From Climacteris rufus (taxonomy: Eukaryota > Chordata > Aves > Passeriformes > Climacteridae), in NCBI GenBank assembly GCA_013398175.1, contig VZRZ01005146.1:124001-188000 (forward strand): a stretch of 64,000 bases of DNA. Reading direction: 5' to 3'. Within the stretch, counting starts at the first letter, position 1. Every line of letters begins with the position of its first letter. Positions 1-13,759 of this stretch are shown here, piece after piece. The position numbers were made by a program, and so were the translations under genes. The notes under the pieces were generated by a model, which had not been told where the DNA came from, made no database searches, and was given only the letters and a program-made list of their open reading frames with translations.

Positions 1-3000
1 TAATAGACATGGTCCAGTCTCTCACTCTGTGGAGATGCTGCAATTTCACTTTCCCCAGCTGTGGGCAGAAAAGTCTCTGCTCACTCAGAAACTGGGAATT
101 TTGTTTTAATAAGGCTAGTAGGAATGCCAACAACAAGCTTAGCAAAATCCCCAAGCCTGCTGAATTGAGTGGGAGTCCCTCTAACAGGATCCGGCTCTAG
201 TGGTAAAACTCCTAGGTTATTCTGAAGAGAACTGTCAAAAAGCTTCCCGTTTAGAGATTTTTAGCTCTCCTCCTTCTTTCATGACCCTTCTATAGGACAG
301 CTCTCCTGAGATCCAGATGGAGAGCAGCCAGGGTGGCTTTACAGCAAAAGAACCACCATGCTTACAAACAAGTTCTAATAGTGTCTGACAAGTAGTATAA
401 ATACAGAGGATGCAACTAACACCAATATTATGAAGACATGCATTGTAGTCATTTTAGCTGCATGAGCTCATTCAGTACCGTGGAACAAAGTTTTATAATT
501 GCCTGGAGGACATAGTGGGTGCCTTTAAGGGGCAAAGTATATTAATGATGTTATTCACCAAGATTAATGCCATTATATCAGAGTCCCCCATGACTCCAAA
601 GAGCACATCTATTAATGAACTTACTTATGATTAATACATGCTGAGCAAAACAATAGTTAATTGAGCAATGGAAAAATATACAAGGGAAAATTTTATCTTT
701 TATGAAAGTAGATTTATACAATTTCGCCTGTGACTACAATTGTCTGTGAGGTGCATAAGATCATGTTTTCAATCAGGGAATGTCATCACCTTTTGGACAG
801 GACACAGGAACTGGCCACTGTGGGCTTCTTGCCATCCCAAATGAACCGCTGCACATCTGAAGAAGGGCGTCACCGCTTTCCTCCATTTCACTGTTGCAAT
901 GTGTACACCATCCCGTCTGCTTGGACAGACCCACTGAGGGCCAGAAAGGCCTGAGACAAAGTGTAGAGATGTCAAATGTCTGGGGCTTTGGATAATGCCT
1001 GCAGTGAAAAGTGCAGGGAGTGTTTCCCTGCTGGCAAGTCAGGCTGTTGCAGGCCGTGCTGAGCATGGTAACTGCTCGTGTGCCTGCCCCTGCTGCCTGG
1101 GGGCACACAGAGAGTATGGCCAGGACAAAGAGGGGCTCTGCAGACCCCAGTTGCAGGGACTGAGCCTTGAAAGGGCTCAGGACTGTGGACCTTGGACTTG
1201 CTGCAGGGCTGCTAGGAGGCATCTGAGGTGGGGAAAGGGACCTTGCAAGCCTTTGCCAGTGTCCCCTTGAGAGCAGAGAGAGGAGGAGCCTGCTTGTGAA
1301 GGCCCAGAGTAAGTGATGCACATTGCCATCTGCTCTTGCTCTCCTGGATCAAAGGGTCTGAAGAGTCTCAGAGTCCATTTGGGACTGGGTCCATTTTGCA
1401 GTTTTCTTGCTCACATGTGGTGCTGTGTGTGTAAGGGAATGTGTAAAGCTGGGAGTCAGTATTGAACTATGCCCACCAGACAGCTGAAGCTGTGAAGATG
1501 TTGGATGACCTGAGTTTATGCAATCTGCTTTTCTAGGCAAGACATTTTTGGGGATCTTTCAACTTTTTTTCTGTGAGTAACAGCCTGGCAAGATCTCCAC
1601 ATCAACAAGCTACCTCAAGAAGCATTTGAAGATTTTACTGAAAATTTTTGGCCAGACCTGTCCTAACCTGCAACTTCTCAAGTGGTTTTTATTATTTCAA
1701 GATCCATGTGCCTGCACTGCAAAAAATACACATTGATCAAAGCATGGCTCTGTCCCTCTGATCTCTGGGAACATGCTGCCAGAGTATGTTGCTCTCTGCC
1801 TTGCCCAGCCCCAAGGCCAGAGGTGAGATATCCACAGCTCAGGACACTCATCCCTGTAATGGGAACGATGTTTCTTGGGAGTGGCAGAGGGATGCTGGTC
1901 CCTGAGCCTGATGTTAACTCTGTCCCTGGTCACCTGCTGTGCTCTTAGCTGCAGGTCACCCCTTCTCCATGTCCTCAGCTGGATGAAACCTCTACCCACA
2001 CCTCATCTGCTTTGGTGCAAACTCCTCCGTCTTCCCTCCAGCACTCGGGGCTTTGGGGCAGCACAACGTTTTCTTTTATAAGCAAACAGCTGTAGTTGAT
2101 TTTCTACTTCAAGTCCTCTTTTGCCTTACAAACTACACTATATATGGCTTTTCCTTTAAAAAAGATACTCCCCTGCCCTCCCCTGCATGCACATATGCCT
2201 CCCTCCATCCTCAGTAAGTGCCAAACCCCACATGGCTCAGCATCCTTGCCGAGCCCTGCCTCAGCACCACCCCGGGGCTCCTTGTTCTGGGGCAGCGGGT
2301 GTGATCTATCCCTGGACACAGGCACTTTCCTTCTGCTGGAAAAAAGAACATTTGGGCTATTAGCAGAGAGGAAGCTCACAGTGTCATGGAAGTTTATATC
2401 AAACAATTGTTGTACCAAAGGAGCTGGAAAAACAACTTTTTTAAACAGCACTGTATCATTTCCCTTTTTTCTTTTAAACAAAAGCTCAAACATTTCAGCT
2501 GTAAAAAAGTGGACAGTGTATTAACTCTTCACGTTGCTTACATAAAACAAACAAACAAAAAAACCCCTGTAGGTTTCAGCCTAGAACATTGTATCTCTAA
2601 TCCTTCATGCTGGATTCTTATCTCAAAGTTGTGTTTCAAAATAAGCTCTAATAAAAATTATGCACCAGCCAAGGCAGGAAATACAATCCTTGCCCTACCC
2701 TTTCTATCTTGTTCCCCATGATTACAGACCTATTGAGAGTGCCATAAGGAAGCACACAATAGAATGAGATCAAATAATAAATGGAAGCAATACATCAGCC
2801 GTATACTCCTTTAGCCCAAAACAACTTTCACCTCCAATTTCAGTCCATGAGGCCATGAACAGCACGTATTACCCTTTGTGGGTAAAACGTGCATGAAGAG
2901 TAGAGGAAAAAATGAGAGTTGATTTTGCAGGTGAACACACAACAGAGTCTCACAAAGGAAACCTAAAGCTGAAAAGATGTGTGGATTCAAGTTTTGTATC

Positions 3001-3399
3001 ACAATATTGATTTTTATTTAACAATTTATTTCAGAAGATAGGTGTTTTATTGATCTGTGTGATCTTTCTTTATTGGGGATGTGAAAAGCTGTGGTATTCT
3101 GACCTGAGTGTGTTTTCTTGTCTCTGGGCACACTTTAGTCTTTACCAAGTACTTGCCCAGAATTCCCTCAGAATCAGGGAGAAGCAAAACACCCTCCCAT
3201 GTTTTTCATCCTGACTAAGCTTTCATGAACTTAGTTTGCAGGAGTCTATGCAAAAGTCTGTAGTGGTCCCCAAACTACAAGAATTGCCATACTTTGCTAT
3301 ACAAACTCTGGGTTAACCCAAAATTACAAAACAAAAACCAGTGATTTTATCATTGATTTGTTTGCTGTAAGATACGTTACTTGTTGTTCCTAAAATTTA
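1..3399. other. Non-coding, nothing recognised
   Basis: Unique-looking DNA without a recognisable repeat family, apart from the (AAAC)n run listed separately. The longest open frame (773-1321, minus, 182 codons) lies in a GC-richer patch that is open in several frames on both strands at once. That is what base composition alone produces. Its conceptual product is rich in Ser, Leu, Pro and Cys and has no domain I recognise. No CpG island, promoter or splice-bounded exon could be supported. Confidence 0.6.
2544..2564. repeat. (AAAC)n simple repeat
   Basis: Short run of aaac units ending in a seven-A stretch. It could be the remnant of a retroelement tail, but no element body is recognisable on either side. 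Confidence 0.7.
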
Positions 3400-3800
3400 A
3401 CAGGGATCTAAATTAAACAAAGTTACCCTATTTGCTGATGTTAAACAAATTATGTCTTACCATGAATTTTTTATGATAAATGACTCAGAAAATTTTAAAA
3501 GGCTCTATGAAATAATTTATCTATTTGTAAAGCTGAAGTATTGTAATGCAACTTTAGCATTCATGATACAGTTTTACTGCTAATACTCCATTAGGTTTTG
3601 CCGTCTAAATGTTGTTATAATAGACAGGGTGAAACACCATTTTGTCTGTAAAAGGTTGAGCAAAGGCTAAATATCCTTAAATTGCACTCGTGGCAGTAAA
3701 AATGTTTTGAGTTCTTTTGCAATCACAGTTTTGTTAAGCAGCAGCATTACTGTTGTCGAACCTGTAAACTTTCCAGTACAAACTTGCTTTTGTTGACAGT
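3400..3800. other. AT-rich block, possible conserved non-coding element
   Basis: About 400 bp with dense AT-rich transcription-factor-like words (atgataaatgactcag resembling an AP-1 site, taattta, attcatgat, gtctaaatgttgtt) and no repeat signature. Isolated CpGs survive at about 3602, 3690 and 3758. The reading as conserved regulatory DNA is inference from composition only; no conservation data are available here. It could equally be ordinary AT-rich intergenic DNA. Confidence 0.25.
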
Positions 3801-4089
3801 ATGGTTTTTGTAGCATTTTCAAGATAAAAAACTATTTTGGTGATCAGAAGAACCCTGGCATAAGAAAAATTGGAACAAATGTTGACTTTTTTTTTCTGTT
3901 GTGATAGGCACTTGCAGAGGATAAAGTCCATTAATGCATGGGAGCTGATGAGACATAATAAGAATGCTGTAAATACATTAAGTAGATAATTGTCTGGACA
4001 GTTGCATGGAGATAAGCGTTTTAAGCTATTATCTGTGTTTATTGACTGGTCCATAAGCATCTGGGTCTACTGCTTCATGAGTAATATGA

Positions 4090-4123
4090 GCTGGGAGAGG
4101 AGAAAAGCTGGGAGAGAAGAAAA
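4090..4123. repeat. 17-bp tandem duplication
   Basis: Two adjacent 17-bp units, gctgggagaggagaaaa and gctgggagagaagaaaa, differ at one base. A partial third unit (gcttgagctgggg) follows. The tract is purine-rich. It probably arose by local slippage. Confidence 0.75.
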
Positions 4124-7100
4124 GCTTGAGCTGGGGTTTCAGCCTGGGCTGACCACGGGGTGCTTCAGGGAGCTCTGGCTTTCAATTAGGGCTGGAGTTA
4201 CAAAGGGAGGACCTGTTTGACTTGATTTCCAAGTCCTGCCCCTTACTCTGCAACTTTATGACCCAAAACTATTGCTATCACCTTCCTATAGCAAAAACTA
4301 TCTCAGTGTGGCTTCTTGTTTGCAAAGGGGAATTGGATGCAGCTGCTGGGGCATGGAACAGTTGGTAGGCCTTTACTGTGTAAGTCAGAGAGAATGAACT
4401 AAATGCTCACAGCCTGTGTGCAGGAGGAGAAAATGACACTAATGCCTGTGGAAAAACAAAAGGAGGCAAGCAGGAAATAAATGAAAAAAATCCATGAGAA
4501 AATGGATTTTGTGGTGTATTTAACCGTGGCTGGGAGGAGGTGCCTATGAAATGAGAAAGTTTGCTTGCTTGCCTGTAGGGTTTATTTGTTTTTTAAAGTT
4601 TCCTTTTAAAAGAGCAGGGAAAAAATCGAGCAAAAAGTCAGGTTTCTCATCAGCTGGTGACTCAGACAGCTCAAGCTGTGAGCAGCTCTGCGATTTCTCA
4701 CTAAGCAGCATGTGGTTCTCTCAGCCTTGGTGCAGAGACCCCCTTGCAAGATCCATTTGGATGAGCTAAAATTTATGCTGGTGTCTAAAGCTAGGCCAGC
4801 AGATGGACTTTTATTGGAAGAGGAATGCCCTGAATGAAAGCAGGATTAACTCTATGGAAAATCACCTGTGTTAAATACTAGTTTGGGCCAGTGACTGATT
4901 TAGTGGCAGTGGATGGAGAAGCCAAACATCTGTTTCCCTCAATCATTTTCAAACGTTTCCCTCATCCTTTCATAGCACTGAGCCTACAAGTATTTCAAGA
5001 TCAAAGTTCTCAGCTTCCTGAACATTTTCTATATTTAGCGAATACCTGAGTGAAGAAATGACCTTTCTCTATAAGAGAAGAGTTGGATAAACTGAGATTC
5101 CTACCTGTTTGCACAGCTTTCTTCCTCATACCCAGCATGGTCATGAGTGCCACGATTACACATCCCTGTAGTGTCAAGCTTGTCTGGAACAAGGTTTCAC
5201 ATATGTCAATCAAGCACTAGGATCTCCTTTACTAAAGATGTAATTGATCCAGGATGTGTAAGATTACAGGAGGGCAAGACTTGCGTTTCCATCCCATGTA
5301 AATTGACAAAATGTTGACACTATTTTGACACAATTTCTCCTTTAGCATTTCATGCAGACCACCTGAAATCTTTTTTGACAATTTCTAAGTAATTTATTTT
5401 TAAGTCAGGCTACTATTAATTTACTATATATTTTATAGAAACATATTGTAGAATACATATGTGTGTGTCAATATGTAATGATTTTTTTTCTTTCATTGAA
5501 AAGGTTAAAATGGGGCATTCTGAAAATTCTGAATCTGAAATACTTTCCAAAACATTTTTTCCCCCAGTTTCTCTGGAGAATTTCCCTGCAGTCCTATGAT
5601 GAAGCCATTCAAAATAGACTAAACAGGCAAAGTATTTAAATGACAATATTCCAAATGGCAGACACTTCAGAGAGAGGCATTGGTACATGCTATGTGTTTT
5701 TCGGCACATCTTGGTCCTTTGGTACAGTATGTATTAAAAACTTCTCTTTTTTCCATGATATTCTTCATTTGAGGAGGGTGTGCTTCTTGGAACAAACTTG
5801 CTGTCCAAATGGTCTCAGGATGAGGGCTATTAAAGTTGAACAAGTTGTATAACTGGCCTTTTGTTAATTAATGGCAATGTACAATACAGTTGCTAATAGT
5901 CATGTTATGAGTTGTGGATTTTTTTCCTAACTGTATTTTCTGTTGCTGAGGTTTTGATTATTTTTTGAAGGAACAAGAATGTTGATGGTATCTGCACCCA
6001 TGTGCAGCTTCTGGAAGAGCTTAGATAGATCGAAAAAGCATTTCCAAGAGCTGACTGAATTGGACAATCTTTGTTTTCCAGATTTTTTTCCTCTCTTTTC
6101 CCTATTTCATCCCTACTGACATGACTGTCATTTTAATTACATAATATTGCACTTTTTGAAATTGCATTTCCCTGCGATGGTGGAATAGCAGTTCTCCCAT
6201 CAAGATGCATGAAAGTGTATACAGTTGTGGGTGGGGGAAGGAATTTAATATATTTTATGCAAAACTCATCTATACTCCAAAAATGAGCCAATTTCCATGT
6301 GGAAACAGATTTGGCCTCCTTTAAAAACTGGCTGACTTCCCTGGAAAATATACCCATTTCGGCCAACAACTCCCTAAACTAACAGAACTTTCCTTGCGAA
6401 CGCTTTAAACCCAAAATGCAATACAGAAAACTTTTCAGGATGAGTTTGTTTGCTGTTTTATACTTCTTCAGTGGTCACCCAGCTATGAAATTGGCTTGGT
6501 GTCATGGTGAGCAGCCTCAGCTTTTCCAGAAGTGCAAGACAGCAGCTACAGTCCCAAGCAATTGAAAACCTGAGGTTATCCTCTCATCTGGAGCATGGGA
6601 TCAGCTCATCTGGAGCTCCCTGGTGCCATGCTGGGATGCTCATTCTGCCTTCATGGAGAGGAGTGTCCAGCACAAGCTAATCCCAAAGCACAACCCAGAC
6701 CCAATCCTACCTCAGAGTCTGAAATATCATGATAAGCCATCCAGGCACACTGAAAATGGAGGAAAATTTATCCCTTTGCTGTTGTTGTGAAGTTGTGTGA
6801 GTAAATTCCTGGGCACCACGCTAAGGCTTTGCCATAGAGTTTGGCTTGTGCCAAGGATGGACTTGCCCAGTGTCCTGCCTTTGCCTCTAGAAACCCCCAG
6901 ACTGCTGGGGGGGCCAATACAGATTTGCACAGTGTCCTCAGGGCTCAGACAAATGCAGTAGGAACAGCAGCAAGGAAAAGGGTATTTTCCCCCTTTGAAA
7001 AAGGCTGTTCTGTTAGTGAAGGTGAAGGAATGTGCAGCCTAATACCTGATGTTTGACCTATTTTTGAAATTGAACTATGTTTCCTTCTGAGTTCTTTATC

Positions 7101-7447
7101 ATACCAGACCTGTTGAATCTCACTCTCTGAGTAAATGGCTTTTGGTGGCTGACATTTATTTGATCCATCCTGACCAGCACGTACTTGGCTCTGCTGTCAG
7201 AGCACAGCAAGGTCCCTACTCAATTCTGAGCTGCAGGATACTGTTTTAGGAGCCCCACTCAATTCTCAATCCAGTGCCCTGTTCCTGTCATCTGGCCCAC
7301 TGCAGCTCTCCCCTCCTGTGGCCCACTGTCACCAAAGAGGACACCATGAAGATTTCTGTGTCCCAGACCAAGTTAAAATCTGCAGGTCTTCTCCCCCTTG
7401 GGCTGGTCTTGGACTGATGGTGACAGAAACAGGGCTTTCAGTGACCT
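4124..7447. other. Non-coding, nothing recognised
   Basis: About 3.3 kb of AT-rich DNA with only short T runs (for example near 5483). Open frames are at most about 100 codons and overlap antisense frames. Sequence around 6640-7060 is somewhat GC-richer, but no repeat family, exon or promoter can be supported. Confidence 0.55.
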
Positions 7448-7550
7448 GGGCTAATGGAAGGTGTTCTTGCCCATGCCAGGGCTCTGGAATTAGATTATCT
7501 CTAAGGTCCCTTCCAACCCAAACCTTTTTAGGATTCTCTGATTCTATGAT
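7448..7550 (+). mobile_element. CR1 LINE, truncated 3' end
   Basis: This piece shows the CR1 3' end in order: a 'ctaatggaaggtgt...gcccatgccagg' segment, then 'ctggaattagattatctctaaggtccc', then 'ttccaaccca' and a terminal attctctg/attctatg run. CR1 is the main avian LINE, and its copies are usually truncated at the 5' end. This copy is diverged, with substitutions throughout and part of the ggttggaactagatg box degraded. It has no coding capacity. It lies in + orientation, like most CR1 pieces in the window. Confidence 0.92.
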
Positions 7551-7589
7551 ACAGTGGTTTGCTCTTGGTCACACAATAAGAGAATGGGA

Positions 7590-7611
7590 GAACCTGTTTT
7601 GCAACAGGTTC
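7590..7611. repeat. Perfect 9-bp inverted repeat (hairpin)
   Basis: Arms gaacctgtt and aacaggttc are separated by a four-base loop (ttgc), 40 bp after the CR1 tail. There is no following T run, so it is not a terminator-like structure. It may be chance, a transcription-factor dyad or a short hairpin. Confidence 0.7.
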
Positions 7612-10600
7612 CTCTCTGACTTAAAGCACAAGGTTCAAAACTTACTTACTGGCTGCTTAAACAGGTAAAGAAAATTCTCTTTGAGGATTTCTATTTTCAT
7701 GGTGGGTTTCTTTCCCTTCTGAAATATTTTATTAAAAACTCCAACATAATTTCTTTCCTTGGCAATGTCAGTGTAAGAAGAGGAAGAATATTGTCATTTG
7801 GGTTGCTAATGTGCTATTCTGTGTTGTCATAGCAATAAAATATTATTATTATTATGTCAGATTTTTATTTAGGAATTGCTTTTAACCTTCAGATTTAAAC
7901 TGAATTAACAAATTTTCTCGAGTGATTGGGGTCACACTTTGGACATAAAAGATACTTAAATGAAAAAGAATGGCTGGTTCAGGTACTCTTTCATCTTTCT
8001 GATGGTGTTACTGTCCTTAATAGAGACATCCTGAAGCTGGTTCAGCTAATCAATACATTTATGCAACAGTCAGGAGCTGCCATATGGTGACATTCTCCTC
8101 TGAGCCTGTTCCTGACTCCTGGCTGGGTCTATTTCTGGATTTACTGAGAATCCTCTGAGAATAACAGCTGGGTGTAAAATGATAGCCTGAGGGTGCTGTC
8201 CAACACACACTTCAGATTTTGGATTATTTATATATTTAGGCAGATAGTGATAAAGTGGAACTCTCTCCCTTATGGTTTCTGATTTAGAAAGCAGGTTTTT
8301 GGGGACTGTTTTTTTTGTTGTTAATTTCTTTTTTTCTTTTTAATTTTACAGTCCCACTAAATGCTCTGACTGAGGCAGTTGGGCAGCTTCCTGGAAGAAC
8401 TTGGTCTTGGTATAGGCACATCTACAAAATTAGCCTACTGAAACATGGAACTGTGGGCTTAAAGTGCTTGTCGTTGGTGCTGAACATATTGTAAATACTG
8501 AGACTCCTGGAGATTGAACTGTTTTGATTTATCCAAGAGGAATTCCTGGAGAAGATGATCGAAGTGGCTCTCTGACCTCAGTGACCCCTGCTTGGGCTCC
8601 TCAGGTGTATTGTTGATTTATTGTATTGCCTCCATGGTGATTTCTGCATGTGCACAGAACAGTACAGTACAAACCAATTCACTTTGTGTTTGGCTGCAGC
8701 TGAAAACCACTGATTTCCAGACCTTCTCAGAGCTGCTTGTGTCACTTCCATTCAGCACATGCTGTTCAAGACTCTGGCCAAAGGAAGTTGAAGTATTCCC
8801 CATTGCAGATTTCTCCTCCTCATTCTGTGTTATGTCAACATTCCATGGAAAGTGAACTGGTTTGCAGCTCACTCCAGATGCCACTCAGCCTGTGGGGTTT
8901 GTTCTCATTCTATGTGCATTTCTCCATCTCAATGTTGAAGGTCCACAGCAATAAAGAACCCCCAAATGTTTGTCCTTGGTCTGGGAAAGCATTGTCAGAG
9001 TGGGAGAAGCTGCTTGCAACTTACTCTGCAAAAGGCTTCAAATAACTCCAAATTATTCACCTTTCCAAAACTTTTGGAAGTTCCTACAAAGTAGGTGGGT
9101 TTTTTCAAGTGCATGGGCAGTATGGAGTGTGAAGTAAGGAGAAAGAGGAGGAATCGGGTTTTGCAAGCAGCAGACCAGATTACTCCAGATGGAGGTCCAT
9201 CCACAAGTTATTTGGTGCTCAGTGGCTGAACAGCTCACACCCCTTCTCTGAGGAGGCAAACTGCTCTGGGGCACTTGTGATGGGGTATGGTGGTGGCTCT
9301 GGATTTCTGCTCCCTGGGGAACATGTGCCTGGCATGGTGATCATCACCTGACGTGCTTCATTTCAGTTACATACAAACCCCATTTCAGGCCAGGACCTTC
9401 TCACGTTTCTATTTGCTTTCAAGACTGAAGCTGTAGGCACCACCCATGAATGATTCACGTTTCTAGAGGCAATTGTTCCCATAAAAGAATGAGCTATATT
9501 TTGCACATAGGAGTGAATGACCCTATGGAGAGTAAAATATTTTCCTAGCCAACTTATTTCTATGCCGGAAAACACTATCCTAAGAGTAACTTATCTAAGG
9601 ATTTCCAGATACAACTTCCAATTGACTTTAAAAGCAAGATGGATTTTCCAGGCAGAGGCCAAAGGACATTTTTACCTATCTACTCATTAGTAACAGAGAG
9701 ATGTGCATGAACTGACTAGAAAATAGCCTTTGGTATGTCACAATAGGGTCTCATAGTCCAGGTTTGTGACTACCATTAATAGAAATAAATACCTGAAGTT
9801 CAATAACATCTCCTGCCACTTCCCTTTCTTGGTGCAGAAGGCAAAAAGTGAGAGGAGATAGTTTTGTGCAGACCTTTGAAGATTTATCCTGGGAAGTATT
9901 TTGACATTTATAAGGCACATTCAATCACAGGTAGTGTAGGGGTGACAGATACTTTACTGCTGAAGCTGAGAAATTGTGGGAATTATTTCAGTGTGATCAT
10001 GGAATAATGGGAGGTGTTGGTATCTCTTGAGACTAAGCAGTGGAGGTAGGAGTTCATGGACATATTCCTACTATTAGTCACAGAACAGAGACATGGGGTT
10101 TGAGATGGGTGTTTTATTTTAGCCCACTGTTCCCAGCACCTTCTGGAATGCAATTCTTGCTTTGACTTGGATGTTGTCTCCTGTCCCTGCAAATAATGCA
10201 GCCATATGGAGTGCAGGTCAGAGGCAGAATGAGCACTTGGACAATATTGTGATTGCCATTTTCAGAGATGTTACACTCCATACCTTGTTCACCTGCTTCT
10301 TACACATGTAAATGATCAAACATAACAAAAACAATGCAGTTGATTCAGATCCCATGAATGAGATAATTCATAAGGTAAACCCCACTTCTAACTTTCAGGG
10401 AAGGATGGAGCCCAGCCCTTGTCTGTCTTCCCTCAAGCAACTGAATTATCCATCTTCAAGGTGATTTCTGAATAGAGATTCCTTGATTCTCTGTTTTTGG
10501 TGATACAGTGGGCAAAGAAAAAAAATTAAAAATATAATTAATTTTTCCCAAATTTTAAGTAACATATTAACCCAGAAAACACTCAACATCTTGAATGACT

Positions 10601-12863
10601 AATGCCTGCCCACACTTTGAATCAAATAGGCACCTTCTTCATATGGGGAAAGGCGGCCCTAGGGGACAAAGTCCAAGGTCCACTAAAAGGTCCAGGCAGG
10701 AGCAAATGAAGATGAGGCTGGAGACTGGATAATCACCAAGAGAGGCTGGTGCTGACGTTTCTGAGCTGAGCTGAATGGCACCCTGAGCCATGAGCAAGGG
10801 TGTGTGTGGAGGTTTCAGGGGAAGCTGGGCAGGGACATGAACCCCTATTGATGCCCCCAGGGCCTTGACACTCTGCTATTTTCTTGGCATTTCATAAATT
10901 GCCTTCAGAAGACCAAATGATAGGGAGCAGCACCTTGGGAAGGTAAGCAGGAATGTGCATTCAGAGGTGTCAGCCTGTTAAAAACTTCTCTGAGCTTAGC
11001 AGCCCTTGGAAGGGGATGGGGGGTGAACCAAGGAAGAGAAATCATTGAACCAAGCCAGTGTTCAAGGAGCTCTCTGCCATGCATAGCAGTTTATGGGCCT
11101 CAAGTAGCCTTGAGGAAAGTAACCTGTAAGTTCTGTAATTGATTTCAGCAAGTGGAAGGTTAAGGCTGTATGTTTAGAGACTGTTAGGAAAAAGATTTTG
11201 CAATTCCCTTTGAAAACAGCACTTTGGTGTGATGAGGACTTTCATCACTGCTGGATGTTTATTCAGAACAAGAACAACAGTTACATACTAGATGAGTATG
11301 ACTGACCACATAAGAGGGTCTGTCCCTAGCTGTTCCATGGCTAAAATCCAAATATAGCTTCATCCCACATATATGCCCATATAAACACAGACACCTTGCT
11401 AACGTGTGAGTTAAGAATGAATTTGCCATGGGCTCTTTTCATAATAAATGGAGGTAGAGACAAATCTATGACTCAGATCTTGGTGAGCTGAACTAATATC
11501 TGGAGAGAGAAGAAAGCTTTGCTTTGCTTAGACTACTGCTTTTTATGGGCACAGACAGGCTGACATCTATGTATTTCCTACACCTAAACCAAGGTAAACC
11601 AGATAAATCCAGGCTAGAGAGCTGGCTCTTCTTGCCTTCTTCTGTCACTTATTAAACTATATATATTTTTTTTGATCCTCTCCATGCAGCCAACGCCTGT
11701 GCTGGGAGAGGAAGTTTGATTAATGCCCAAATATCTGTCATGCCCACCTGGTCTGCCCATGGTGCCAGCAAGTGGCAGCTGTGGTTTTAAGTTAGTTTGC
11801 TCCCTTAGAATGGAATCCTAACACCAGATTTCTGTAGACTGGATGGTGAGAAAAGTGTGTCTCAAGTGTATCTAAAATGGCTTTGGACATTTACTGCGGC
11901 CTCCGCTGCTTGCAAAGAGACACATGTCTTGGAAATATTAACTGGGTATATTAAGAGGCATCATGTGACAAGGACTTTTTAAAGCTTAAACTTCCCATTA
12001 GTGCATATTGGTTCTTAGTAAACCCAGCAAAAGGTGACCTTAGAGCCAGGAGGATCAACATAGCACTAATTTCTTTTCTGTTTGCTCATTCAGAGCGCAT
12101 TTCCAATAAAATCCTTAGGGCCCAACTATTTTATTGCCTAGAGGGCTTTAATTTGGGGATGGTTAAGGGCCTTCCAGGCCACAAAGCAACTGGATCTCCT
12201 GATGAGACTGCATTAATAACACTGATGGGAGAACACTAATCCAAGAGAAATGTGAGCTGTGGGTGGGAGACACAAGCCAGAGCTCTATAGTTGGTACAAG
12301 TGTAGGTGTTCAGCCTAGACAAAAATGTAGGAATGTGGCTGTGCTGCCTGTGGATATAGGGCCCTCATGGGGAGTCCTAAGTGAAACACCACAAAGCTTT
12401 GCTCAGCGTCTAACTCTGTGCTTTGATAATAAGGAGACAAAATATCCTTCCCTCCCCACCAAAGGTGTGTTCTGTTTTCTGACAGTTATTGCAGTGAAAC
12501 AAATTTCCCAATTGGCAGCAAAATGAGATACTGTAATTTCCGAAGTGTTTGGGCAGTTTGAAGGGCTTGGCAGACAGTTGGAAACTTTTTCAAGAGCTGG
12601 AGGCCAGAATGTTGTTTGGCTGCATAAAAGTTTTCCCTGCATCCCCACGTGCCCCCAGAACTGACCTTGCACCCAGGGAGGCTGGTGGAGGTCTGGCCCT
12701 CGTCCTCTTGGGGAAAAATAGCGGCCAGAAGTGGAAAAACACCTGTATTGAGCCCAGCCAGAGAGAGCTGCCAGGCTGAATGAGTCCAGTTAGGAATTAA
12801 AAGCCCCAGCTGACACCCTGTGGTGCCAGTAATATTTCTTTTAGTCAGACTTGTCATATGAAC
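7612..12863. other. Non-coding, nothing recognised
   Basis: About 5.2 kb with an (ATT)n microsatellite at 7841-7855, a T-rich low-complexity tract at 8309-8347 and an A/T-rich patch near 10517-10550. Frames at 8592-9045 are open on both strands and overlap, so they look like composition artefacts. No repeat family or exon was recognised. Confidence 0.55.
7841..7855. repeat. (ATT)n microsatellite
   Basis: Five att units in a row, directly after an aataaa word. Confidence 0.8.
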
Positions 12864-13012
12864 TGCATTAGCTCTACTAATTTTCCTCAGCATGCTGTGT
12901 GGGTACTTACTTTGCTATGCAGTTCTGTGAATGGAAAAAGTGCATTGGGTCTACCAATTTCCATCAGTGCACTATCTGGGCACTCACTTTGATGCAGACT
13001 GCTGTGAATGAA
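12864..13012. repeat. Diverged ~72-bp tandem duplication
   Basis: Unit 1 (12864-12935) and unit 2 (12941-13012) align along their full length. Shared blocks are tgcatt...tctac.aattt.c.tcag, ctgggtac/ctgggcactcactttg, atgcag and ctgtgaatg. Identity is roughly three quarters by eye. The level of divergence points to an old local duplication. No match to a known repeat family was recognised. Confidence 0.75.
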
Positions 13013-13759
13013 ATCTCAGCAAAATGCCAATTCCAGCATTCCTGAGTATTGGCACTGCTTATAACTTGTATCTGAATTTAGTCCCAGCCTAGACCTGGCA
13101 CGTCACCTTTGCCTTGAACAAAAATACAGATCCAAGCACTTTCTGTTCTTGCAGTGTTGGATTTCTTGACCCAGGTTTCTCAGCTCAAGAGTTTCTTTTC
13201 CTCTTGCCCTTCTTGTCTTCTTTTTTTCTTCTCTTTCTGAGTTACAGGAGGTTTATTTCTCATTTATTAACTTACAGATGATAAGCAAAGGCAGTCTCTG
13301 CTGCCGTCCTTATGGACTCAGTTTTCAAACTTTTTAGTCCAACTTTGCCGTAGTATCCATGATACTGTTCAGAAAATGAAATTAATCAGGTCACATGGCC
13401 AAAAACTTACTAATACATTCACTAGCAAGCATTTTTGCATTGTTAGGACTGGTGCAGGTATTGCTGGTGTTGCTGTGTGTTACTGGTAGTTTGAAATCAG
13501 CACTGATTTCACAGAGGGTGTTACTGTGAATGTGGTAATCTGTGAAACTCAAAACAGTCTTCGCCTGTCTGATCTTCTTCAGTACTGGTTGGTTTAGGCT
13601 ATCTCTGGGCTGGTGTGTAGTTGGAAAGTGAGTAATTATATAATCCAAGTCAGCCCATCTTAGGTCAGAGTTGCATCTTGCACTATAAACAAAGCCCTGC
13701 TTGAAAGTGGAGAACGTGACCAAATGGCCACTGAGCGACAATTACATGTAACAGGTTTT

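Noticed and set aside
773..1321. 182-codon minus frame
   Set aside because: The same DNA is open in several other frames. The product is low-information Ser/Leu/Pro-rich, with no splice or promoter context.
13391..13741. 116-codon minus frame next to CR1
   Set aside because: Starts from a TTG directly after a stop. No ATG, no acceptor and no known motif.
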